A stretch of DNA of 64,000 nt from assembly GCA_958296055.1 (NCBI GenBank), contig CATQHS010000001.1, positions 1,128,277-1,192,276 of the forward strand, read 5' to 3'. Numbering within the stretch: the stretch's first letter is position 1; each line of letters starts with the position of its first letter. Shown in pieces: positions 52,079 through 60,636 of this stretch. The DNA is from an uncultured Acidimicrobiales bacterium (lineage in GTDB: Bacteria; Actinomycetota; Acidimicrobiia; Acidimicrobiales; Aldehydirespiratoraceae). Position numbers and translations under genes: made by a program. The notes beneath the pieces were generated by a model that worked only from the letters and a program-made list of their open reading frames with translations, was not told the DNA's origin and did not search any database.

Positions 52079-54021
52079 GTACAGCTAACGCCTACCTTGA
52101 TGTTGAAGGCTCAGACATCATAGTCACAGGGTCAACTCAACTCCATAAACGATCAACCCGCCGGTTCTTCCGCATAATCCTCGGAGCCCACCTAACGGAC
52201 AACGGATGGCAGGTGCCGGTTCGCGGCAACCGACCACAAGATGTTGTAGTTCGCATTAACAATTTTCTGATATCTGAAGGTTTTGAGACTACACGAAGCG
52301 AGATAGCTGAGCGTAGTGTGATACTTGCCTTTGAGCGCCAGCGCAGCATTGAGCGAGCAAGAACCGCATCGTCCGCGTGGAAAAATGGTCATTCGACGAT
52401 TGATGACAACCAAGTATCAGCTCAACTAGACAACCTCGGCTGGCAACCAGAACGACGGCTCTACCCCCATCAGCTTCGCAACGTTGGACATGCACTTGTA
52501 GCAGTCAACCAAGCGAACTTCTCGGTCCCAGGAGCAGGTAAAACCGCCACAGCCCTTGCCGTCGCGCTAATTCGTTTCAAAGCGGCGATAATTGACACTG
52601 TTGTAGTAGTTGGTCCTCTTGCATCTTTCAAACCGTGGGAGTCGGAAACACGTGCCGCAATAGAATCTCAATTGATTACTCGTCGAGTAATCGGGCAGGC
52701 ACATCATCGCCGTAATTCTTACCGAAACGTCACTCGAGGAGAACTCCTTCTCCTGAGTTATGCAACAGCAGCCAGCGACCGGTCTGTCATTATTGAAATG
52801 TGCAAGCGGCTCAATGTTATGTTGATTATTGATGAATCACACCGCATAAAACGTTTCAAGGGAGGAGTGTGGGCACCAGCACTCATGGAAATCGCGGAAT
52901 TCGCACGTGTTCGTATGATTCTATCTGGAACTCCCATGCCCAACAGTGTACTAGATTTGTACAGTCAATTGAATGTACTTTGGCCAGGCGGTCTCCTCAC
53001 AGGTAGTCGGACTGACTTTGCTAATCGCGCTGAGCGATCATTCACTAGTCTTATGCCAAAGATTTTGCCGTTCACTATACGCACAGCTAAATCTGAACTT
53101 GGTTTGAATCCATACTCTATTAAGTATCATAATGCACCAATGACCGGTACTCAAGCTGATATATATCACCTTATCGCTCGCCGTTTGCGAGATTATATTG
53201 AAGATGCTAACACTTGGGAGGATAAGATAGATGCATTACGCAGAGCCAAGCCAATGCGGCTCCTTCAAGCAGCCACAAACCCAGATCTTCTCAATCATAA
53301 AGATGATAATTTAAATTTACCTCGTATCACAAATGCTAGTCCAACACTTATGGAACGACTAGTCCGCTTCGTCGAAACTAGCCAGCCAGCCAAATCATTA
53401 GTAGCACTTGATATAATCGAAGATCTCACGGCGGCTGGCAATAAAGTAGTGTGTTGGAGCAACTTTCTACGAAATCTCGATTATTTTAGTTATCTCGTAC
53501 ATGAGGAACTTGGACTCATGGTGTTCCAAGTAGATGGACGAGTTCCGACTGGAGATGATCCGCGCTACGACCGAGCAGAGGCTGCTGTTGCTGAAGACGA
53601 CACTCGTGAGCGTCGCATTGAGAAATTTTTGCAGTTTGATGGACCAGCCATTCTTGTAACTAATCCAGCTACTTGTTCAGAATCTATCTCACTGCATCAA
53701 GCGTGTCATCATGCTGTCTATCTTGATCGAACTTATGATGCTGCATTATTTCTCCAGTCAATAGATCGCATCCACCGTCTCGGCCTTAGTCCTAAAACAG
53801 ATGTTATAATCCATATTATCCAAGCTTCTATTGGCAGTGAAGATACTATAGATCACTTGGTCGACGTTTCTCTTCTAGGCAAACAAGACAACATGGAGCA
53901 GCTATTGACCGGTGCCGAAATTAATCCACTTCACCAAGACGTGTCTGATACGGAAGGTACACGGCATGATTTGGAAGAATTATTGAGATACTTAGTTGGT
54001 GAAGATATGGAAGATGTCTGA
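52075..54021 (+). CDS. SNF2-family helicase/translocase
   Basis: This protein is 648 residues from GTG 52075, which overlaps the previous stop as GTGA; ATG 52045 would add ten residues. After an unassigned 140-residue N-terminus come Walker A SVPGAGKTATALA (about 149), VVVGPLASFKPW, the DESH box LIIDESHRIKRFKGG (about 250), motif III LSGTPMPNSVLDLYSQL, and in the second RecA domain VTNPATCSESISLHQ and QSIDRIHRLG (about 560). It is related in general type to DISARM DrmD-like helicases. Expected activity is ATP-driven movement on duplex DNA. Confidence 0.86.
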   Translation: MSTANAYLDVEGSDIIVTGSTQLHKRSTRRFFRIILGAHLTDNGWQVPVRGNRPQDVVVRINNFLISEGFETTRSEIAERSVILAFERQRSIERARTASSAWKNGHSTIDDNQVSAQLDNLGWQPERRLYPHQLRNVGHALVAVNQANFSVPGAGKTATALAVALIRFKAAIIDTVVVVGPLASFKPWESETRAAIESQLITRRVIGQAHHRRNSYRNVTRGELLLLSYATAASDRSVIIEMCKRLNVMLIIDESHRIKRFKGGVWAPALMEIAEFARVRMILSGTPMPNSVLDLYSQLNVLWPGGLLTGSRTDFANRAERSFTSLMPKILPFTIRTAKSELGLNPYSIKYHNAPMTGTQADIYHLIARRLRDYIEDANTWEDKIDALRRAKPMRLLQAATNPDLLNHKDDNLNLPRITNASPTLMERLVRFVETSQPAKSLVALDIIEDLTAAGNKVVCWSNFLRNLDYFSYLVHEELGLMVFQVDGRVPTGDDPRYDRAEAAVAEDDTRERRIEKFLQFDGPAILVTNPATCSESISLHQACHHAVYLDRTYDAALFLQSIDRIHRLGLSPKTDVIIHIIQASIGSEDTIDHLVDVSLLGKQDNMEQLLTGAEINPLHQDVSDTEGTRHDLEELLRYLVGEDMEDV

Positions 54022-54983
54022 TGAACTTCACACCGGATTGGTTCATAGCTGATCGTGTCCGTCGATTGAATAAGCTGATAAGATTTTTACCTAGAATTTC
54101 ACAAGGTATTGGACGTAATCGACTCCTGTTAGATCTTAAGTACTATCTTGACGGTCCACGACACGAACTACCGCAATTGATTGATTTACTCGGAACACTT
54201 GGCATACTCAGTATTCATAACACCCGTGTACGGCTTAGCCGGAAAGGACAACGCTTTGCTACCCTAAATGATGCTAATGCACGACAAGAACTTGCAGAGC
54301 TGATTATCCAGTCAGGCTTTCTACACACACAAGTAAGGTTTTTACATACTCAGGTACAGGTTTCTACTATCAACGATTATATACGAATCCCTCTTAGTCC
54401 TCTGCGTCGTTCCGCTCCTCAACTTTTAGGTCTCTTTCATGCCTGGCCAGGTATAGTTGGAACTTCATTTGTTGAGCTACCACAATCATTATATCTAACA
54501 CTTGAGACTCCATGGAGTCTAACCCCACTTCCCACTTCTGATGGTGGCACAAGGAAAGCCGTAGGATCACGAGGTGAGGCATATAGTTACCATTATTTGA
54601 GACTGCAATCAACCAGCCCAACTGCAATCAATTGGGTAGCTCTTGACGACGATGGTCTAGGCTATGATATTGAAGACCGTAGTATAGGATTCGTACGTAT
54701 AGAAGTGAAGGCAAGTCAACAGGCTGTGGTTAGGTTTTTCTTCTCCGAGAATGAATACAAAGTAGCAAATCACAATCCTAACACTTATCAAGTGCATTTC
54801 TGGGGAGGAGTAAATCTCAACCGCGATCCTAATAGCGAGTTCGCTATACTACGAGACCAAGGTTTCCCCATCATATTCACCGATATGGCCGCTCATTTAG
54901 AAGACGGAAGACTTAAGGCAGTACCTAACGGGTATAGAGTGACTCTCGGGGATACATATTTTTGCGCTGATCTGACGCCTTAG
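54021..54983 (+). CDS. DUF3883 nuclease-like protein
   Basis: This 320-residue protein has an N-terminal winged-helix-like part (LPQLIDLLGTLGILSIHNTR, about 45-75). The C-terminal DUF3883 domain has GEAYSYHYLRLQS near 183, GLGYDIEDRSIGFVRIEVKA (Asp near 214 and Glu-Val-Lys near 228), and FFSENEYKVANHNPNTYQVH. The D...EVK arrangement is that of a PD-(D/E)XK nuclease. ATG 54021 shares its A with the helicase stop. It is the last gene of the operon and the likely effector nuclease (inference). Confidence 0.8.
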   Translation: MNFTPDWFIADRVRRLNKLIRFLPRISQGIGRNRLLLDLKYYLDGPRHELPQLIDLLGTLGILSIHNTRVRLSRKGQRFATLNDANARQELAELIIQSGFLHTQVRFLHTQVQVSTINDYIRIPLSPLRRSAPQLLGLFHAWPGIVGTSFVELPQSLYLTLETPWSLTPLPTSDGGTRKAVGSRGEAYSYHYLRLQSTSPTAINWVALDDDGLGYDIEDRSIGFVRIEVKASQQAVVRFFFSENEYKVANHNPNTYQVHFWGGVNLNRDPNSEFAILRDQGFPIIFTDMAAHLEDGRLKAVPNGYRVTLGDTYFCADLTP

Positions 54984-54999
54984 ATTCCAGATGGCTTTA

Positions 55000-57894
55000 C
55001 TACGCTTCCGAATCCATCAGGTACGCCTGGGCGGTGGGTTTTAGGGGGCGGGGGTACCACAGGGGGCGGCGGAGGCCGCCGGGGCCGGGGGCGGGGCGGG
55101 TCTTGGCCAGCCACTCCAAGTAGGCCCGGCGGGACTCTTCGGTGTCCACCACCACGTCGCCGTAGCGGTCGTCGGGGCCGGCCGGGGTCACCCGCACCCG
55201 CTGGTGCCAGCACTGCATCCCCGACACCGGGTCGGGCTGCACCGCGAAGGTCAGGTTCTGGTGAACGCCGGTGTCGGTCCACCACACCCGCTCGGTGTCG
55301 GGGTCGTCCGACTCCCAGCCCTCGATCCCGCTGGCGCGCCGCATCCTCCACTTTGAGCCCTCGGAGGCGATCTCGGCCTGGCCCGCGGCCCAGTTGCGGG
55401 CTTGGTCCCCGTCGAGGCGCCAGCGGCCCATGTGGTGCGAGGCGGCCACCACCCCGGGCCGGATCCCCTCGGTGCGCCAGGCCCGGATCACGAAGTGGCC
55501 GATGCGGGTGGTCACCCGCACCAGCCCGTTCTCGGCGATGCCGAGCGCCTCGGCGTCGTCGGGGTGGACCCACAGCGGGTGCCGGTGCGAGATCTCGTTG
55601 AGCCACTTGCTGCCGGCCGAGCGGGTGTGAATGAGGGTCGGTATCCGGAACGTCGGCAACAGGATGCGCTCGTCGCCGGCCAGGTCCAGGTCCTCCCAGT
55701 GCACGTGGGAGGGGATCCACCCCGGGGTGGCGCAGGACCGCCAGCCCCAGTCGGCCAGGGTGGTGCTGAACAGCTCCAGCTTCTTGGACGGGGTCGGGAA
55801 CCCGGCTTTGATCTCGCCGTCCACCTCCACCGCGGGCGAGCCGTCGCCGGAGGGGTCGAGGCGCACCTCGGCCAGGGCGGCGGGGTCGCCGTCCCAGGCC
55901 CCGGCCGTGCCCGGCCTGCGGTACACCCCTCCCCCATCTCGGGCACAACCGGCCACCTCGGAAGCGGCCACCGCCTGCTCGTAGGGGGCGTAGCCGCCGG
56001 AGTCGATCTCGAACGCGCCCCGGTCGCGCATGTACTCCAGCGGGCTCTGCCCGGCGGCGGCCGCGGCCTCGGCCAGGCCGGGCACCGACTCGGCGAACAT
56101 GGCCCCGTAGTACTCGTCCACCCCGATGGGGGTTCCGGGCCGTTCGGGGCTCTCGAACCACCGCCGGATGCCGAGGGACCCGTCGGGGTCGATCCGCCAG
56201 GACAGGTCGATCCAGAACTCGTTCTCCTCCCACACCTCCCCGGGGTTGAACTCATGAGTCCGGGAATCGGCGGTGACCGCCCCGGCACCCCCGGTCTCGC
56301 CTCCGGCCCTCGATTCCGCCCCGGCCTCCGAGCCCCCGGCCCCTGAACCGCCCCGGAGTTCGGCGTAGCGGCGCAGCACGGGCTGGCGGAGGCCGATCCA
56401 GCGGCCCCGGTGGGTCTCGTAGCTGACCACGTCGTGGCGCTCGGCCCCTACGCCCATGGGCAGCACGTAGTCGGCGAACCAGGCCGTCTCCGACCAGGTG
56501 GGGGTGAGGGCCACGTGACATCCGACCAAGGACGGGTCCCGCAGCGCCTCCAGCCAGGTGAAGCCGTCGGGGTTGGTCCACACCGGGTTGTAGACCCGGC
56601 TGAAGTAGACGTCGACCCGGCCCCGGCCCTCCTTGAGGAAGTGGGGCAAGAGGAACGACATCTCGTGGTGGGCCAGCGGGTACTCCCGGGGCCATTCCAG
56701 CTCGTTCCAGCGGGCCAGCGGCGGGGCGCCCAGGGGGGCGGCGGGCTTGAACTTGTCCCAGCCGTTGCCGCCGGTGCCGCCCTCGGTGGCCACCGATCCG
56801 GTCATCACCGCGATGAAGAACAGGCAGCGGGCCACCTGCCAGCCGCCCAGGTTGCCCGCCCCGGCCGCCCGCCAGTTGTGGGAGGCGAACCTCCCGGGGT
56901 GCTGGCCGATGATGCGGGCGATCTCGCGTATCTCCGAGGCGGCCACGCCGCAGACGTGCTCGGCCCGCTCGGGCGTGTAGTCGGCGTAGTGGTGCTTGAG
57001 GGCGGGCTCCACCGACTCCCACTCGACGGGCCGGTCGGGGTGCTCCTCGGCCAGGAAGGTCTCCCAGTTGACCCAGCGGCGGAAGAAGTCCCGCTCCCAG
57101 GTCCCCAGCTCCAGCAGCTCTCGCACGATGGCCAGCAGCAGGAACGGCTCGGTGCCCGGCCAGGTCGGCAGCCAGTGGTCGGCCTTGGCCCCGGTGTTGG
57201 ACAGGCGGGGGTCGCAGACGATGACGGTCGCCCCCTTGGCCTTGGCCTCCATGATCCGCTGGGCGTGGGGGTTGAAGTAGTGGCCCGACTCCAGGTGCGA
57301 CGAGATCAAGAAGATGACCTCGGCGTTGGCGTAGTCGGCCGACGGGCGGTCGTGGCCCATCCAGGTCTGGTAGCCGAGGCGGGCGCTGGACGAGCAGATG
57401 TTGGTGTGGCTGTTGTGGCCGTCCACCCCCCAGGCTTTGAGCACCCGGTCGGTGTAGCCCTCTTCGCCGGGCCGGCCGACGTGGTACATGATCTCGTCGT
57501 GGCGCCCCTCGGCGAGGGCTTGGCGCAGCCGGGCCGATATGTCGTCGAGGGCTTGATCCCAGGTGACTCGCTCCCAGCGGCCCTCGCCCCGCTCCCCGGC
57601 TCGCTTGAGCGGGTGCAGGATCCGCTCGGGGTCGTGAACCTGGTTGACGGTGGCCGGGCCCTTGGCGCAGTTGCGGCCCCGGCTGGCCGGATGGTCGGGG
57701 TTGCCCTCGAACCGGTCGATTTGGCCCGTCTGGTGGTTGACGTAGGCCACCAGCCCGCACCCGGCCTCGCAGTTGAAGCAGGTGGTGGGGATCAGGGTGT
57801 AGCGCTTCTCCACCCGGTCGGGCCAAGCCTTGGCGTCGAACTCGGTCCAGTCGTGCCAGCGCTCCCGGGGCGGGTAGTCCCGCAGCCCGGTCAT
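55000..57894 (-). CDS. Molybdopterin oxidoreductase catalytic subunit
   Basis: This 964-residue DMSO-reductase-superfamily enzyme has a [4Fe-4S] site with Cys39, Cys42, Cys46 and Cys76 (CFNCEAGCGLV ... GRNCAKGP). The bis-MGD domains include GHNSHTNICSSSARLGYQTW near 165, VIVCDPRLSNTGAKADHWLP, and a C-terminal cofactor domain (HPLWVHPDDAEALGIAENG). No twin-arginine signal is visible at the N-terminus, so it may face the cytoplasm or depend on the partner for export. With the fused FeS/NrfD protein it forms a complex iron-sulfur molybdoenzyme linked to quinone. The substrate is unknown; polysulfide, thiosulfate or similar compounds are candidates. Confidence 0.9.
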   Translation of the reverse strand: MTGLRDYPPRERWHDWTEFDAKAWPDRVEKRYTLIPTTCFNCEAGCGLVAYVNHQTGQIDRFEGNPDHPASRGRNCAKGPATVNQVHDPERILHPLKRAGERGEGRWERVTWDQALDDISARLRQALAEGRHDEIMYHVGRPGEEGYTDRVLKAWGVDGHNSHTNICSSSARLGYQTWMGHDRPSADYANAEVIFLISSHLESGHYFNPHAQRIMEAKAKGATVIVCDPRLSNTGAKADHWLPTWPGTEPFLLLAIVRELLELGTWERDFFRRWVNWETFLAEEHPDRPVEWESVEPALKHHYADYTPERAEHVCGVAASEIREIARIIGQHPGRFASHNWRAAGAGNLGGWQVARCLFFIAVMTGSVATEGGTGGNGWDKFKPAAPLGAPPLARWNELEWPREYPLAHHEMSFLLPHFLKEGRGRVDVYFSRVYNPVWTNPDGFTWLEALRDPSLVGCHVALTPTWSETAWFADYVLPMGVGAERHDVVSYETHRGRWIGLRQPVLRRYAELRGGSGAGGSEAGAESRAGGETGGAGAVTADSRTHEFNPGEVWEENEFWIDLSWRIDPDGSLGIRRWFESPERPGTPIGVDEYYGAMFAESVPGLAEAAAAAGQSPLEYMRDRGAFEIDSGGYAPYEQAVAASEVAGCARDGGGVYRRPGTAGAWDGDPAALAEVRLDPSGDGSPAVEVDGEIKAGFPTPSKKLELFSTTLADWGWRSCATPGWIPSHVHWEDLDLAGDERILLPTFRIPTLIHTRSAGSKWLNEISHRHPLWVHPDDAEALGIAENGLVRVTTRIGHFVIRAWRTEGIRPGVVAASHHMGRWRLDGDQARNWAAGQAEIASEGSKWRMRRASGIEGWESDDPDTERVWWTDTGVHQNLTFAVQPDPVSGMQCWHQRVRVTPAGPDDRYGDVVVDTEESRRAYLEWLAKTRPAPGPGGLRRPLWYPRPLKPTAQAYLMDSEA

Positions 57895-57964
57895 GACAGC
57901 GGCGCCGAGCAGCCGGCGGCAGCGGTCATGACAGCGGCGCCGAGCAGCCGGCGGCAGCGGTCAT
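57891..57964 (-). repeat. 35-bp duplications making two 12-codon micro-ORFs
   Basis: Starts at 57964, 57929 and 57894 are exactly 35 bp apart in near-identical DNA. From the NrfD-fusion stop, ATG 57964 reads MTAAAGCSAPLS-stop, whose TGA overlaps ATG 57929 with the identical peptide. That TGA overlaps ATG 57894, the oxidoreductase start. The fusion protein itself ends SAPLS-stop. The ancestral junction was almost certainly a direct ATGA overlap, since copied twice. Confidence 0.72.
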
Positions 57965-59502
57965 GACAGCGGCGCCGACTGGCCGGCCCGCACGAAGGCG
58001 TCCTCGTAGACGAACATGCCGGCCAGGGCCAGGACCCCGGCGGCGGCGGGCAGGGCGGGGCCTTCGATCTCGGCGGCCACGGCGTAGAGCACCATCCCGG
58101 CCGGGGCGACCAGGCCAGCCATCACCCCGCCCAGCCAGAACCTGAGGGCGTAGCGGCCCCTGGTCAGGGCGGCCATGGCCAGCTTGGCGTTGCGGCTGCG
58201 ATCGGGGTCGGGGATGAGCTCGGCGGCGGTCAGCGCCGCGGTGAGGATCAGCCCGGTCGCCATCACCCAGCGCACCACCACCGGCGCGGGCCCCTCCATG
58301 AACAGGTCGAGCACGGCGAAGGCGGCCCCGCCCGCGGTGGCGGTCTGGGCCAGCAGCACCGGCAGCAGCAGCGGGGTCTGCCACAGGTCCCGGCCCTCGC
58401 ACTGGGCGAACAAGAAGGCGGTGTAGCCGGCGGTGCCGGCCGCCCCCAGTACGGCCGGAATGATCAGCGCCCGCAGCAGCCCTTCGGTTCCGGTCGCCCC
58501 GGCGATCAGCCACAGGGCGCACACGGCGGAGAAGGCCATGAGCACGTAGGCCCCCTTGACCAGCCACGACGACCGGTTGGCCCGGGTGAGCAGGTAGTGG
58601 AACCGCCGGGGCTGGCGCAGGTCGCCCACCAGCAGCGCCCCGGTGACGGCCAGAAACCCGCCGGCCACCAGGGGCGGGGCCACCCCCACCGCGGCCCGGG
58701 CGTCGCCGTGGCCGAGCACCACCAGCAGCGCGGCCATGGCCATCACCCCGGCGGCCACCGCCTTGGTGACCAGATATGCCGACACCTTCTCCTTCCATGC
58801 CATGGGGTGGGCGGTGGTGTAGGCGGTCCGGGCCGCCACCCCGGCCTCATCGGCGGGGGCCCGGCCCGCCCGGAGTGGGGCGGTGGGGTGGTCGGGGCCG
58901 GCGTCGGCCCAGATCAGGCCGTCGTTGGCGATAGCGGTGGCAGTGGGGTCGAGCAGGCCCGGATCGATGCCCCGGTAGTACACCTTGGGCCGGGTGTTCT
59001 GCTCGGGGGACCGCACCGGCAGTCCTTCAGCGGCGGCTCGGCTGATCTCGGACTCGGGGTCGTCGAGGTCGCCGATCCTGATGGCCTCGGTGGGGCACAC
59101 GATCTGGCACGACGGCTCCAGCCCCACCTCAATCCGGTGGTTGCACATGTTGCACTTGTGGGCGGTGCCGGTGTCGGGGTTTATGTACAGGGCGTCGTAG
59201 GGGCAGGCGTTCATGCACGCCTTGCAGCCGATGCAGTTGCCGTCGTCGAAGTCCACCACCCCGTTGGGGGCCCGGTACAGCGCCGAGGTGGGGCAGATGG
59301 ACATGCAGGGGGCGTCGTCGCACTGGTTGCAGCGCATCACGGTGAACTGGCGGGTGACGTCGGGGAAGGCGCCGGTCTCGATGTACTTCACCCAGGTGCG
59401 GTTGACGCCCAGGGGCACGTCGTGCTCGCTCTTGCAGGCCACCGTGCAGGCGTGGCAGCCGATGCAGCTTCCGCTGTCGAGCAGGAACCCCAGCCGCGTC
59501 AT
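57961..59502 (-). CDS. 4Fe-4S ferredoxin fused to NrfD/PsrC-type membrane subunit
   Basis: This 513-residue protein has two parts. Residues 1-165 carry four [4Fe-4S] motifs: CIGCHACTVAC, CNQCDDAPCMSIC, CIGCKACMNAC, and CNMC with CQIVC. This is the DmsB/NrfC type. From about residue 240 there are eight or so membrane segments of NrfD/PsrC type, which bind quinone. In most bacteria these are two genes; here they are one chain joined by a linker rich in Pro and Ala. ATG 59502 has TAGGCT nine bases upstream, so the leader is very short. Confidence 0.9.
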   Translation of the reverse strand: MTRLGFLLDSGSCIGCHACTVACKSEHDVPLGVNRTWVKYIETGAFPDVTRQFTVMRCNQCDDAPCMSICPTSALYRAPNGVVDFDDGNCIGCKACMNACPYDALYINPDTGTAHKCNMCNHRIEVGLEPSCQIVCPTEAIRIGDLDDPESEISRAAAEGLPVRSPEQNTRPKVYYRGIDPGLLDPTATAIANDGLIWADAGPDHPTAPLRAGRAPADEAGVAARTAYTTAHPMAWKEKVSAYLVTKAVAAGVMAMAALLVVLGHGDARAAVGVAPPLVAGGFLAVTGALLVGDLRQPRRFHYLLTRANRSSWLVKGAYVLMAFSAVCALWLIAGATGTEGLLRALIIPAVLGAAGTAGYTAFLFAQCEGRDLWQTPLLLPVLLAQTATAGGAAFAVLDLFMEGPAPVVVRWVMATGLILTAALTAAELIPDPDRSRNAKLAMAALTRGRYALRFWLGGVMAGLVAPAGMVLYAVAAEIEGPALPAAAGVLALAGMFVYEDAFVRAGQSAPLS

Positions 59503-59608
59503 TACGGGGTGAGCCTACGGCTACGATCCCGGTTGCCGCGGCGCCTTTGCGGGGCGGCGGGGGGAGCCTCCGGGGCGAGGGCCGGAGGCGGGGACTCTGG
59601 AGGCGGAC

Positions 59609-60598
59609 ATGGCCGGTCTGACCGACGAGCAGCTCCACCGGTTCGCCGAGGACGGCTACCTGGTGGTCGAGGACCTGCTGACCGAGGCCGACCTGGTCGG
59701 GGTGGAGGCCGAGTACCGCCGGATCTTGGACCGGGCTGCGGCTGGCCTGGTCGCCCAGGGGAGGCTGGAGCCCCTGCGGGGGGCCACCTTCTCGGACCGC
59801 TACGTCGAGGCCGTGGAACAGATCGACGACATGTACGCGCTGTACCAGCACCTCGACATCTCCCTGCCGATGGTGGCCGACCTCGACTGGTCCCACACCC
59901 TCCACACCGGACCGGAGGTGTTCGGGCTGCTCACCCACCCCCGGCTGCTCGACGTGGTGGAGTCGGTGATAGGTCCTGAGATCTTCGCCAACCCGGTGCA
60001 GCACGCCCGGATCAAGCCGCCCCGCCGGCACCTGCCTGACATCGCCACCGACGCCAACATCGCCGCCACCATGTGGCATCAGGACTCAGCGGTGACCAAC
60101 CCCGAGGCCGACGAGACCGACATGCTGACGGTGTGGCTGGCCGTGACCGACGCCACCGTCGAGAACGGGTGCCTGGTCGCAGAGCCGGGCAGCCACCGCG
60201 ACGATCTGGTGCTGCACTGCCCGGGCCAGCACTTCAGCGGCGAGATCTACATACCGGAGTCGCTGGTCGACATGGACCGGGTGGTGCCGTTGGAGGTTCG
60301 GGCCGGCTCGGCGGTGCTGCTGCACAAGCTGACCAGCCACGGCTCGCTCGACAACGACAGCGACGCCATCCGCTGGAGCTTCGACCTGCGGTACCAGCCC
60401 GTCGGCCAGCCCACCGGGCGCTCGCTGTTCCCCGGCTTCGTGGCCCGCAGCGCCGCGTACCCCGAACTGGAGGTGACCGACGCGGCCGAGTGGACCCGGC
60501 TGTGGAGGCAGGCTCAGGCCCGGATCGTGAACGGCGAGGTGGAGGCCAAGTTCAACGCCCGCTGGGACTCCTACGCCGCCCACGCCCTGTGCGCCTGA
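59609..60598 (+). CDS. Phytanoyl-CoA dioxygenase family protein
   Basis: This 329-residue Fe(II)/2-oxoglutarate oxygenase has MWHQDSAVTNP (His157 and Asp159), the distal His244 in LTSHGSLDN, and an Arg in DAIRWSFDLRYQP for 2-oxoglutarate. The NGCLVAEPGSHRDD segment is typical of PhyH proteins, which hydroxylate diverse small molecules. ATG 59609 follows GGAGGCGG. The substrate cannot be told from the sequence. Confidence 0.88.
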   Translation: MAGLTDEQLHRFAEDGYLVVEDLLTEADLVGVEAEYRRILDRAAAGLVAQGRLEPLRGATFSDRYVEAVEQIDDMYALYQHLDISLPMVADLDWSHTLHTGPEVFGLLTHPRLLDVVESVIGPEIFANPVQHARIKPPRRHLPDIATDANIAATMWHQDSAVTNPEADETDMLTVWLAVTDATVENGCLVAEPGSHRDDLVLHCPGQHFSGEIYIPESLVDMDRVVPLEVRAGSAVLLHKLTSHGSLDNDSDAIRWSFDLRYQPVGQPTGRSLFPGFVARSAAYPELEVTDAAEWTRLWRQAQARIVNGEVEAKFNARWDSYAAHALCA

Positions 60599-60636
60599 CA
60601 GGCCAGCAGGTTCTCGGGGTGCAAGACTTGCGGTGA
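60595..60636 (+). other. 13-codon CTG-initiated micro-ORF before DUF488 gene
   Basis: The PhyH stop overlaps CTG 60595, whose frame LTGQQVLGVQDLR ends at a TGA overlapping GTG 60633 (and adjoining ATG 60636). CTG is a poor start codon, so this link is weaker than the others. Confidence 0.35.

Noticed and set aside
48794-54983. DISARM or BREX system
   Set aside because: No DrmA, DrmB (DUF1998), DrmC phospholipase-like, PglX, PglZ or BrxC-type gene is visible.
54980-56233. 417-codon minus-strand frame overlapping the molybdoenzyme end
   Set aside because: Arg/Gly/Pro-rich out-of-frame reading of a gene with conserved cofactor motifs.
57889-57978. CRISPR-like or transposon repeat
   Set aside because: 35-bp units are contiguous, contain the gene junction itself and lack spacers or terminal inverted repeats.
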